From assembly GCA_900771325.1 (NCBI GenBank), contig CAAGNN010000054.1:1-24558 (forward strand): 24,558 nt of DNA, read 5' to 3'. The DNA comes from Kiritimatiellia bacterium. GTDB taxonomy: Bacteria > Verrucomicrobiota > Kiritimatiellia > RFP12 > DVOR01. Of this stretch, positions 12,728-19,770 are shown in pieces. Position numbers and translations under genes: made by a program. Below the pieces are notes generated by a model. The model was not told where the DNA came from. It ran no database searches and worked only from the letters and a program-made list of their open reading frames with translations. Each line of letters starts with the position of its first letter. Position 1 is the first letter of the stretch.

Positions 12728-14235
12728 TGTGCGAAGCGGCCCCCACCCCACAGCATAACCCCGATGTGCTTCTCTGCCTGGCCAACCTCTCCAGCGACGA
12801 GGTCTTCACCCCGCCAGCCGTGGCCAACGCGATGCTCGACCTCTTGCCCGAGTCCATTTGGTCCGACCCCACGGCCACCTTCCTCGACCCCTGCAGCAAG
12901 AGCGGCGTCTTCTTACGCGAGGCCGCCAAACGCCTCATTCACGGTCTGGAAGGGCAAATCCCCGATCTGCAAGCGCGCCTGGACCACATCTTCCACCACC
13001 AGCTCTTCGGCCTCGCCATCACCGAGCTCACCGGCCTCCTCTCGCGGCGGTCGGTCTACTGCTCGCGCTTTGCCAACGGCAAATACTCCCTCACCCACTT
13101 CGAGACGGCCGAAGGCAACATTCGCTTTGTTGAAACGCGCCACAGCTGGGATGCCCAGGGCCGCTGCATCCACTGCGGCGCGGCCAAGCGCACCTTCGCC
13201 CAGCGCGCCGAACAGCACGCCTACGCCCCCCTCCACGGCCTCAACCCCCAAGAGCTCTTCAATATGCAGTTCGATGTCATCCTCGGCAACCCGCCCTATC
13301 AGCTCGACGACGGCGGCAACAACGCCAGTGCCAGCCCCATCTACCACCTCTTCGTGGCCGCGGCCAAGCGCCTGAACCCGCGCTACCTCACCTTCGTTAT
13401 CCCCGCGCGCTGGTACACCGGGGGAAAGGGCCTCGAGGCCTTCCGACAAACGATGCTCGCCGATCAGCGCATCGTCACCTTGGTCGACTTCCCGAACTCG
13501 CGCGATTGCTTCCCGGGCGTGGATGTCGCCGGGGGCGTCTGCTACTTTTTGTGGGACCGCGACCACCCCTCGCCGCGCTGCGAGGTGACCAACATCCAGG
13601 GCACCTATCGCAAGACCCTCGTGCGGAGCCTGACCGAAACCACCCCCTTCGTCCGCGCCAACGAGGCCCTCTCCATTATTCACAAGGTGCGAGCCCTCCA
13701 CGAAGCGAGCTTTAGCGAATGGGTCAGCAGCCGTAAACCCTTCGGCTTGGACACCAAGCGGCAACCCGTCCAGGGTCCGGGCGATATTACCCTCCGCTGG
13801 CGCGGCGGGATCGGCCCCTTCCTCAGCGCCCTGGTGTCGGCCAATCGGGCGTGGATTCCCAAGTGGAAGGTCATTATCTCGCGCCTCACGGCCGAACACG
13901 CCGGGCAGGGAGACAAGGACGGCCGCCGAACGGTGCTCTCTTCGCTTGGCCTCTTGCCGCCTGGGCAGGTGTGTACGGAGACCTACCTTGTGGCCGGGGT
14001 CTTTGAGACCGAGCAGGAGGCGCGCAACTGCATCGCCTACCTCAAAACGCAGTTCGTCCGCTTTCTCATCGCCCAACTCGCCACCACACAACAACTTCCC
14101 AAGCAGAGTTTCAACCTCGTGCCGCAGCAGGACTTCAGCGTGGCGTGGACGGATGCGGCGTTGAACGAGAAGTATGGTCTGACGGCGGACGAGGCGGCCT
14201 TTATTGAGCGGCTGGTCAAGCCGATGGAGGCGTAG
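12727..14235 (+). CDS. Eco57I-like DNA N6-adenine methyltransferase
   Basis: 502 residues. SSDEVFTPPAV (22-32) is motif X, FLDPCSKSGVFL (52-63) motif I, LFGLAITE (93-100) motif II and FDVILGNPPYQL (182-193) the catalytic motif IV. An inserted segment with HSWDAQGRCIHCGAAKR (139-155) carries a CxxC pair and may bind metal. Downstream of the catalytic domain, about residues 290-480 probably form the target-recognition region (MWK-like WIPKWKVIISRL, then KQSFNLVPQQDFS). Family knowledge: Eco57I-type methylases modify adenine within restriction-modification systems. Here the enzyme has no nuclease domain, which is supplied by the next gene. It overlaps the upstream gene by one base and sits one base before the downstream ATG, so the three are surely one operon. 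Recognition sequence unknown. Confidence 0.9.
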   Translation: MCEAAPTPQHNPDVLLCLANLSSDEVFTPPAVANAMLDLLPESIWSDPTATFLDPCSKSGVFLREAAKRLIHGLEGQIPDLQARLDHIFHHQLFGLAITELTGLLSRRSVYCSRFANGKYSLTHFETAEGNIRFVETRHSWDAQGRCIHCGAAKRTFAQRAEQHAYAPLHGLNPQELFNMQFDVILGNPPYQLDDGGNNASASPIYHLFVAAAKRLNPRYLTFVIPARWYTGGKGLEAFRQTMLADQRIVTLVDFPNSRDCFPGVDVAGGVCYFLWDRDHPSPRCEVTNIQGTYRKTLVRSLTETTPFVRANEALSIIHKVRALHEASFSEWVSSRKPFGLDTKRQPVQGPGDITLRWRGGIGPFLSALVSANRAWIPKWKVIISRLTAEHAGQGDKDGRRTVLSSLGLLPPGQVCTETYLVAGVFETEQEARNCIAYLKTQFVRFLIAQLATTQQLPKQSFNLVPQQDFSVAWTDAALNEKYGLTADEAAFIERLVKPMEA

Positions 14236-14236
14236 G

Positions 14237-16735
14237 ATGGCACGGGCGGTGAAGTTGGAGGCGGCCGAGCGGGTGGTGCCGCAGATCTATGCCTACGCGC
14301 TGCGGACGGCAGGCTTTGAGGGGCTCTTGAAGGTGGGCTACACGGCGCGGTCGGTGGCCGAACGGGTGCGTGAGCAGGTGGGGAATATCACCTTGCCCGA
14401 GGGGTTGGCGCCCTACGAGATCCTCTGGCAAGGGCCGGCCGTCCGGCAGGATGGGACGAGTTTCGACGACCGGGCGGTCCACGCCGAGCTCAAACGCCTG
14501 GGGGTCGAGCGCGTGGCCGGGGAGTGGTTCCGGTGCTCGGCAGCGGAGGTGCAGGCGGCCGTGGCCGCGGTACAGGCGAGGGTGGCAGCCGTGCGCGATC
14601 GGACGCAGGCCTTTGCGATGCGCCCGGAGCAGCGCGCGGCCGTGGAGAAGACCGCGGCTTACTTTCGTCAGTGGGCCGCCACGGGGGCATCGCGCGCGCC
14701 GAAGTTTCTCTGGAACGCGAAGATGCGCTTTGGCAAGACCTTCGCCACCTATCAGCTGGCGCGCGAGATGGGTTTTAGGAAGGTGTTGGTGCTGACCTTC
14801 AAGCCGGCGGTGGAGAGCGCGTGGCAGGAGGATTTGGAGACGCACGTGGACTTCGCCGGGTGGCACTTCGTCTCGCGCGCGGCCGAGGAGATGGCCGAGC
14901 CAGATTGGCGGCAGCCGGTGGTCTGCTTTGGCTCGCTCCAGGATCTCTTGGGGTATGACCGCGAGAGCGGCGGCATCAAGGCCCGCAACGAGTGGATCCA
15001 CACCACGAATTGGGACCTGGTGGTCTTTGATGAATACCACTTTGGCGCGTGGCGCGAGCGGGCCAAGCAGCTCTTCGAGGTGGAGGATGAGGAGGTCGAG
15101 GCGCCGCTCCCGAGCGCCGAAGCCACCCTGGGTTGCGGCGTAGATGAGCGCGACCTGCCTATCACCACCCGCCACTACCTCTACCTCTCAGGCACCCCCT
15201 TCCGCGCGCTGTTGGAGGGCGACTTTATCGAGGAGCAGATCTTTGGCTGGACCTATGGCGACGAGCAGCAGGCCAAGGCGCAGTGGCCGCTCGACCACCC
15301 CGGCGAGCCCAACCCCTATCGCGCCCTGCCGCAGATGAAGCTCCTGGCCTACGAGTTGCCCCCGGAGCTCAAGCGCGTGGCCCTGGGCAGCGAGCTCAAC
15401 GCCTTTGACCTCAATGCCTTCTTCACCGCGGAGAAGGCCGCGCGCAACGCCCCGCCGCACTTCCGCTTTGAGCGGGAGGTCCTGAGCTTTCTGCACTTCC
15501 TCTGCGGGCGCTACCTGCCGGAGGCCGGGCTGCGCGCCGGGAGCGAATCGCCGCCGATGCCCTTTAGCGATGGGGCGCTCTTGGGGGCCCTGCAGCACAC
15601 CCTCTGGTATCTGCCCAACGTGGCCGCCTGCCAGGCGATGGCCGAACTCATCGCGCGCAGCAAGCTCTTCGGCGGCTACCGGGTGGTGGTCTGCGCCGGG
15701 CCCGAGGCGGGGATTGGGTTGGAGGCGCTCGCGCCGGTCAAGCACGCGATGGGCAACCCCTTTGAGACGCGCACTATCACCCTCTCCTGCGGGAAGCTCA
15801 CCACCGGCGTGACGGTCCGCCCCTGGGGCGGCATCCTGATGCTCCGCAACCTCAACAGCCCCGAGAGCTACTTTCAGGCGGCCTTCCGCGTGCAGAGCCC
15901 CTGGACCGCGCCCGGGGAGCTCGGCGGCGAGGCGGAGGTGGTCAAGCCCGTGTGCTACTTGCTGGACTTTGCGCCCAACCGCGCCCTACGCCAGGTGGCC
16001 GACTACGGCTGCAAGCTCACGCGCAACACCTCCGCCCCGCCCTCGCCCGAGGAGACGTTGGGCAACTTTCTGAACTTCCTCCCGGTGCTCACCTACGACG
16101 GCTTTACGATGAAGCAAGTCAGCGCCGGGGAGATTCTCGACCTGGTCCTCGCCGGCACCAGTGCCACCCTGCTGGCGCGGCGGTGGCAGAGCGCGCTCCT
16201 GGTGAATGTGGATAACGCCACCCTCTCGCGCGTCCTCGGCAGCCCCGAAGCGTTGGCCGCCATCGAGAAGATTGAGGGCTTTCGCGACCTCGGCCGGGAG
16301 GTCATCGAGACCATCGTCAACCGGAGCGATGCCATCAAGGCTGCCAAGCGCGAGGGGCAGGCCAGCGATGTCCTGAGCAAGCGCAGCCTCACCGACGAGG
16401 AGAAGGCCCTCAAGTCCAAACGCAAGCAGGTGCAGGAGAAGCTCATCAAGTTCTCCACCCGTATCCCCATCTTTATGTACCTCACCGACGACCGCGAGCA
16501 CTCCCTGCAGGAGGTCATCCGCCAGATTGAAGCGCCCCTCTTCGAGCGCGTCACCGGCCTCACCCTCGCCGACTTCGACCTCCTCCTCTCCCTGGGCATC
16601 TTCAACGCCTCCCTGATGAACGAGGCCATCCTCAACTTCAAGCGCTACGAAGACGCTAGCCTCTCCTACGCGGGCATCGACCGCCACGCCGCCGACCAAA
16701 CCCTCGGCGCCTGGGACACCACCCTCACCCGCTAG
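14237..16735 (+). CDS. GIY-YIG nuclease fused to DExH helicase/translocase (restriction subunit)
   Basis: 832 residues. The N-terminus is a T5orf172/MUG113-like GIY-YIG nuclease: IYAYAL (17-22), KVGYTARSVAERV (32-44, with R38), AVHAEL (80-85, catalytic-type E84) and EWF (96-98). A superfamily-2 motor follows: AKMRFGKT (161-168, Walker A), VVFDEYH (262-268, DExH), YLSGTPFRAL (316-325, motif III), then GKLTTGVTVRPWGG and QAAFRVQSPW (about 520-560, motifs V and VI with an FRVQ variant of the usual GRxxR end). The C-terminal 200 residues are helical and unassigned. Start 14237 is preceded by GGAGG at 14226-14230. Inference: the motor translocates DNA and the GIY-YIG domain cuts unmodified DNA, as in Type III-like systems but with a different nuclease. 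Confidence 0.88.
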   Translation: MARAVKLEAAERVVPQIYAYALRTAGFEGLLKVGYTARSVAERVREQVGNITLPEGLAPYEILWQGPAVRQDGTSFDDRAVHAELKRLGVERVAGEWFRCSAAEVQAAVAAVQARVAAVRDRTQAFAMRPEQRAAVEKTAAYFRQWAATGASRAPKFLWNAKMRFGKTFATYQLAREMGFRKVLVLTFKPAVESAWQEDLETHVDFAGWHFVSRAAEEMAEPDWRQPVVCFGSLQDLLGYDRESGGIKARNEWIHTTNWDLVVFDEYHFGAWRERAKQLFEVEDEEVEAPLPSAEATLGCGVDERDLPITTRHYLYLSGTPFRALLEGDFIEEQIFGWTYGDEQQAKAQWPLDHPGEPNPYRALPQMKLLAYELPPELKRVALGSELNAFDLNAFFTAEKAARNAPPHFRFEREVLSFLHFLCGRYLPEAGLRAGSESPPMPFSDGALLGALQHTLWYLPNVAACQAMAELIARSKLFGGYRVVVCAGPEAGIGLEALAPVKHAMGNPFETRTITLSCGKLTTGVTVRPWGGILMLRNLNSPESYFQAAFRVQSPWTAPGELGGEAEVVKPVCYLLDFAPNRALRQVADYGCKLTRNTSAPPSPEETLGNFLNFLPVLTYDGFTMKQVSAGEILDLVLAGTSATLLARRWQSALLVNVDNATLSRVLGSPEALAAIEKIEGFRDLGREVIETIVNRSDAIKAAKREGQASDVLSKRSLTDEEKALKSKRKQVQEKLIKFSTRIPIFMYLTDDREHSLQEVIRQIEAPLFERVTGLTLADFDLLLSLGIFNASLMNEAILNFKRYEDASLSYAGIDRHAADQTLGAWDTTLTR

Positions 16736-16817
16736 CGCACCGAATAGCAGCGCAGGAAGCAACCAAAAAGGGCACAGAGGGCACAAAGAAGCACACAAAG
16801 GCTGCGCAGGGAGAAGG

Positions 16818-16845
16818 GGCGGCGGAGCCGCCGAAGGTTTTGCAG
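16818..16845 (+). terminator. Possible terminator of the restriction-modification operon
   Basis: Stem GGCGGC / GCCGCC with loop GGA, followed after GAAGG by TTTT. The T-run is short and displaced, so this is a weak candidate. No better one is seen after 16735. Confidence 0.4.
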
Positions 16846-16858
16846 TGGCCTGCTCCGC
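16841..16858. repeat. Fragment of the 11692 hairpin element
   Basis: TGCAGTGGCCTGCTCCGC is identical to 11703-11720, the left arm of the 87-nt hairpin. The rest of the element is absent and the sequence continues into a 22-bp array. Confidence 0.75.
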
Positions 16859-16866
16859 TTTCACAC

Positions 16867-16954
16867 CCGCCCCGGGCCCAAAACGAACCCGCCCCGGGTC
16901 GAGGGCGAACCCGGGCCTACCTCAAGGCCAACCCGGGGCGGATGCAAAACGGTC
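16867..16954. repeat. 22-bp array, four units (right copy flanking the restriction-modification cassette)
   Basis: Units start at 16867, 16889, 16911 and 16933. The 78 bp from 16867 match 11576-11653 with two mismatches, 5,291 bp away, in direct orientation. Confidence 0.9.
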
Positions 16955-17018
16955 CCCTCGCCTCCCCTCCCCCAAAGCGCCCGATAGGACACGCAACGCA
17001 AAACGCTTAATGGCGGCC

Positions 17019-17060
17019 CTCACCATTCACTGTTCACCGCTCACCGTTCACCGTTCACGC
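17019..17060. repeat. 7-bp tandem repeat, TTCACCG type (six units)
   Basis: CTCACCA, TTCACTG, TTCACCG, CTCACCG, TTCACCG, TTCACGC in perfect 7-bp register. Same family as 2249-2283, and likewise ends just upstream of a hairpin and a promoter. Confidence 0.8.
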
Positions 17061-17071
17061 GCCGGAGGCGC

Positions 17072-17101
17072 TTGCGTTGAGGGGCTGGGCTTTGGTAGAC
17101 T
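17072..17101 (+). promoter_or_regulatory. Promoter of the 17127-24309 gene run
   Basis: TTGCGT (17072-17077), 18-bp spacer, TAGACT (17096-17101) preceded by TGG (extended -10). The start would be near 17108, and GGAGGA at 17116-17121 serves the ATG at 17127. Confidence 0.55.
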
Positions 17102-17126
17102 GGGGTCAACCATTGGAGGACTAGTT

Positions 17127-17561
17127 ATGACGGACGAAACAACTCCTGAAGTGATTGACGACGTTGAGATTAAGCCGACGGATATTGTCTTTGACTGCCC
17201 GAATTGCGGCCACAACCTGTGCGTGGACTACCGCGCGGCCGGGTTGCAGGTGCCGTGTTCGGACTGCGGCGCGATCATTCAGGTGCCGATTCCCGACGGG
17301 ATGCAGATTGACGACCTGGATAGCGACCCGGGCGAGATGCTCCAGCAGCTGTTGCAGACGCGCCGGATGTTGGTGAAGGCCGAGGCGGCCGCGCAGAAGG
17401 CCGGCGAAAAGGTGGTGGAGCTGACGATGCAGTTGGCCGACTGCCGTAAGACGCTGCTGGCGGTGCGCGCGCGGATCGAGACGCTACAGGAGGCGGCGGA
17501 TATCGCCAACGCCACGCGCCAGGAAGTCATCGATATGATTGCTTCGACGACGGCCAAGTAA
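17127..17561 (+). CDS. Zinc-ribbon and coiled-coil protein of unknown function
   Basis: 144 residues. After an acidic start, FDCPNCGHNLCVDYRAAGLQ (about 22-41) and VPCSDCGAIIQVPIP (about 42-56) supply two CxxC pairs, forming a small zinc ribbon. Residues about 65-140 are a long charged, alanine-rich helix likely to be a coiled coil (MLQQLLQTRRMLVKAEAAAQK onward). No signal peptide or membrane segment. I do not recognise a named family. The start is given by GGAGGA six bases before the ATG. It stops five bases before the acyltransferase ATG, suggesting coupled expression with an envelope-lipid enzyme, but no function follows from that. Confidence 0.75.
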   Translation: MTDETTPEVIDDVEIKPTDIVFDCPNCGHNLCVDYRAAGLQVPCSDCGAIIQVPIPDGMQIDDLDSDPGEMLQQLLQTRRMLVKAEAAAQKAGEKVVELTMQLADCRKTLLAVRARIETLQEAADIANATRQEVIDMIASTTAK

Positions 17562-17566
17562 ACTAC

Positions 17567-18487
17567 ATGAGCGCGAAGATTGCCTTCCACCATCGCGTGG
17601 AGTATGCCACCCTGCGGACGCTGCAGGGGATGATGACGCTTTTGCCGATTGCGTGGACAGGGGGACTGCTCGCTGGGATTCTGCGGGTGGTCTTCCGCGT
17701 TTGTTGGCCGTTGAAGCGCGAGACGGTTTCGCGCGTTCGCGAAGTCTTTGGCGCGGAGATCTCCGTGGCCGAGTGTCGGCGGATTGCCCGCACCTCGGTG
17801 TGGAATCTGCTGATGAACTTTGTTGAGCTCTTCCACGCCCGGAAGATGGACTTGGCCTACCTAGCCGACCATTTGGAGGGAACGGCAGAAGGCGAGAGGA
17901 AGCTTCGGCAACTGATTGACAAGCACGGCGGCATCGTCATCGCCCTGCCGCATATGGGCAACTGGGACCTGGCGGGCGTGACTTGCTCGGCCTTCGGGTT
18001 CCCGTTGATGGCGATGGGCCGGCCGCAGAATAACCCCCTGGTGGAGGCGTGGTTGCGGCGTAACCGCTTGAACTTCCAGACGATTGACCGCCGTAAGCCG
18101 AGCACCTTTGTGCGCGTGGCCCACCACCTCAAGAGTGGCGGGGTCTTTGCCATCCTGCCCGACGTGCGGCATAACAAGCCGGGCGTGAGCGTGACGGTCT
18201 TTGGGAAGCCGGAGGTGCAGTTGGGCAAGGGGTTGGCGAAGTTCTCGCGGATGGCCAATGTGCCGGTGGTGCCCTTTATGATGGAGCGCGTGGACGCTTC
18301 GCACCACAAGTTGCACCTGGGCGAGCCCATCTTCCCGGACCTCGACGCCACCCCCGAAGACGATGCCCGGCGCATTACCCAGCAGGTCTGGGACCTCTTT
18401 GAGAAGCAAATCCGCGCCAAGCCCGAGCAGTGGTTCTGGCACAATCGGCGCTGGATCCTGACCCCTTTGTATACACAGACGCGCTAA
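17567..18487 (+). CDS. Lysophospholipid/lipid A acyltransferase, HtrB (LpxL) family
   Basis: 306 residues, the normal length for lipid A late acyltransferases, which transfer a fatty acyl chain from acyl carrier protein at the inner face of the cytoplasmic membrane. One hydrophobic segment near residues 22-47 could anchor it. The catalytic pair is in ALPHMGNWDL: H129 and D134 (HX4D/E motif; many homologues have HFGNWE). DRRKPSTFVRV and GVFAILPDVRHNKPGV correspond to the family's substrate-side blocks (the latter usually DQ or PD), and PEQWFWHNRRW (about 286-296) is the typical C-terminal signature. I cannot tell which acyl position or lipid it modifies. It implies an outer membrane with lipid A or a related lipid. 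Confidence 0.87.
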   Translation: MSAKIAFHHRVEYATLRTLQGMMTLLPIAWTGGLLAGILRVVFRVCWPLKRETVSRVREVFGAEISVAECRRIARTSVWNLLMNFVELFHARKMDLAYLADHLEGTAEGERKLRQLIDKHGGIVIALPHMGNWDLAGVTCSAFGFPLMAMGRPQNNPLVEAWLRRNRLNFQTIDRRKPSTFVRVAHHLKSGGVFAILPDVRHNKPGVSVTVFGKPEVQLGKGLAKFSRMANVPVVPFMMERVDASHHKLHLGEPIFPDLDATPEDDARRITQQVWDLFEKQIRAKPEQWFWHNRRWILTPLYTQTR

Positions 18488-18517
18488 CCGAGCGCACCAC
18501 TTAGAAGGACACATTCG

Positions 18518-19741
18518 ATGATTCTGGCCAACGAGAACTACGGCAAGCTACAAGCATCCTATCTCTTTTCCGAAATCGCCAAGCGCGTGAAGGCCTTTCA
18601 GGCCGCGCACCCGGAGGCGGACGTCATCCGCCTGGGCATTGGCGACGTCACCCTCCCCCTGGCCCCGGCCTGCCTCGAGGCGATGCACAAGGCCGTCGAC
18701 GAGCTCGGCCACTCGGCCACCTTCCGCGGCTACGGCCCCGAGCAGGGCTACGACTTCTTGCGCGAAGCGATTGCCAAGAATGACTACCAGGCCCGCGGCT
18801 GCGACATCGAGCCCGGCGAAATCTTCGTGAGCGACGGCTCGAAGTGCGACTGCGCCAACATCCAGGAGCTCTTCGCCCAGGAGCTGCGCATCGCGATTCC
18901 CGACCCGGTCTACCCCGTCTATGTGGACACCAACGTGATGGCCGGGCGCACCGGCGCGAACGTCGACGGTCGCTACCAGGGGCTGCACTACCTCGAGAGC
19001 ACGCCCGCCAATGGCTTCGTCCCCGCGCCCCCCGCCGAGGCCGTTGACCTCATCTACCTCTGCTTCCCGAACAACCCCACCGGCGCGGTGGCCACCCGCG
19101 AGCAGCTCGCCGCCTGGGTCGCCTACGCCAAGGCCAATAAGGCCCTCCTCCTCTTCGATGCCGCCTACGAGGCCTTCATCCGCGACCCCGAGATCCCCCA
19201 CTCCATCTACGAAATCGAGGGTGCCAAGGAGGTGGCCATCGAGTTCCGCTCCTTCTCCAAGAAGGCCGGCTTCACCGGCGTGCGCTGCGCCTTCACCGTT
19301 GTGCCCAAGGGCCTCGTGGCCTACGCCAAGGACGGCACCGAAATCCCCCTGCACGCGATGTGGAACCGCCGCCATACCACCAAGTTCAACGGCGTCTCCT
19401 ACCCCGTCCAGCGCGCCGCAGAGGCCGTCTACTCCCGCGACGGCGCCTGCCAGTGCACTCAGCAGGTCGATTACTATCTCGGCAACGCCAAGCTCATCCG
19501 CAAGGGCCTCCAGGACCTCGGCTACACCTGCGTCGGCGGCGATAACTCCCCCTACGTCTGGGTCAACGTCCAGGGCAGCTCCTGGGACTTCTTCGACCGC
19601 CTTCTCAACGAGGCCCAGGTCGTCACCACCCCCGGCGCCGGCTTCGGCAAGTGCGGCGAAGGCTTCATCCGCATCTCCGCCTTCAACGACCGCGCGCGCG
19701 TTCTGGAAGCGATGAGCCGCATCGCTAAGGCGTTGCGCTAA
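18518..19741 (+). CDS. dapL: LL-diaminopimelate aminotransferase
   Basis: PLP enzyme converting tetrahydrodipicolinate and glutamate directly to LL-diaminopimelate, the one-step lysine/peptidoglycan route known from plants, chlamydiae and many anaerobes. It has 407 residues. The start NENYGKLQASYLFSEIAKRV is diagnostic of DapL. RLGIGDVTLPL (38-48), FRGYGPEQGYDFLREAI (69-85), DGSKCDCANIQELF (106-119), CFPNNPTGAV (182-191), D214 and the PLP lysine K248 in SFSKKAGFTGVR are all present. RISAFNDR near residue 386-393 binds the carboxylate. AGAAGGA precedes the ATG. This gene is one of the better hints of a PVC-like organism, although it is not exclusive to that group. Confidence 0.96.
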   Translation: MILANENYGKLQASYLFSEIAKRVKAFQAAHPEADVIRLGIGDVTLPLAPACLEAMHKAVDELGHSATFRGYGPEQGYDFLREAIAKNDYQARGCDIEPGEIFVSDGSKCDCANIQELFAQELRIAIPDPVYPVYVDTNVMAGRTGANVDGRYQGLHYLESTPANGFVPAPPAEAVDLIYLCFPNNPTGAVATREQLAAWVAYAKANKALLLFDAAYEAFIRDPEIPHSIYEIEGAKEVAIEFRSFSKKAGFTGVRCAFTVVPKGLVAYAKDGTEIPLHAMWNRRHTTKFNGVSYPVQRAAEAVYSRDGACQCTQQVDYYLGNAKLIRKGLQDLGYTCVGGDNSPYVWVNVQGSSWDFFDRLLNEAQVVTTPGAGFGKCGEGFIRISAFNDRARVLEAMSRIAKALR

Positions 19742-19770
19742 CCGAACACACCCTGAAAGGAGGCTTGGTC

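Larger units (their letters stand above)
16736..17126. other. 391-bp intergenic region with repeats and promoter
   Basis: No gene is supported. It contains a purine-rich low-complexity tract with repeated GGGCACA/AGCACA (about 16766-16800), a GGCGGC-GGA-GCCGCC hairpin, a fragment of the 11692 hairpin, four 22-bp units, a heptamer tract, a GCGCC-GGA-GGCGC hairpin at 17059-17071 and a promoter. Confidence 0.75.
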
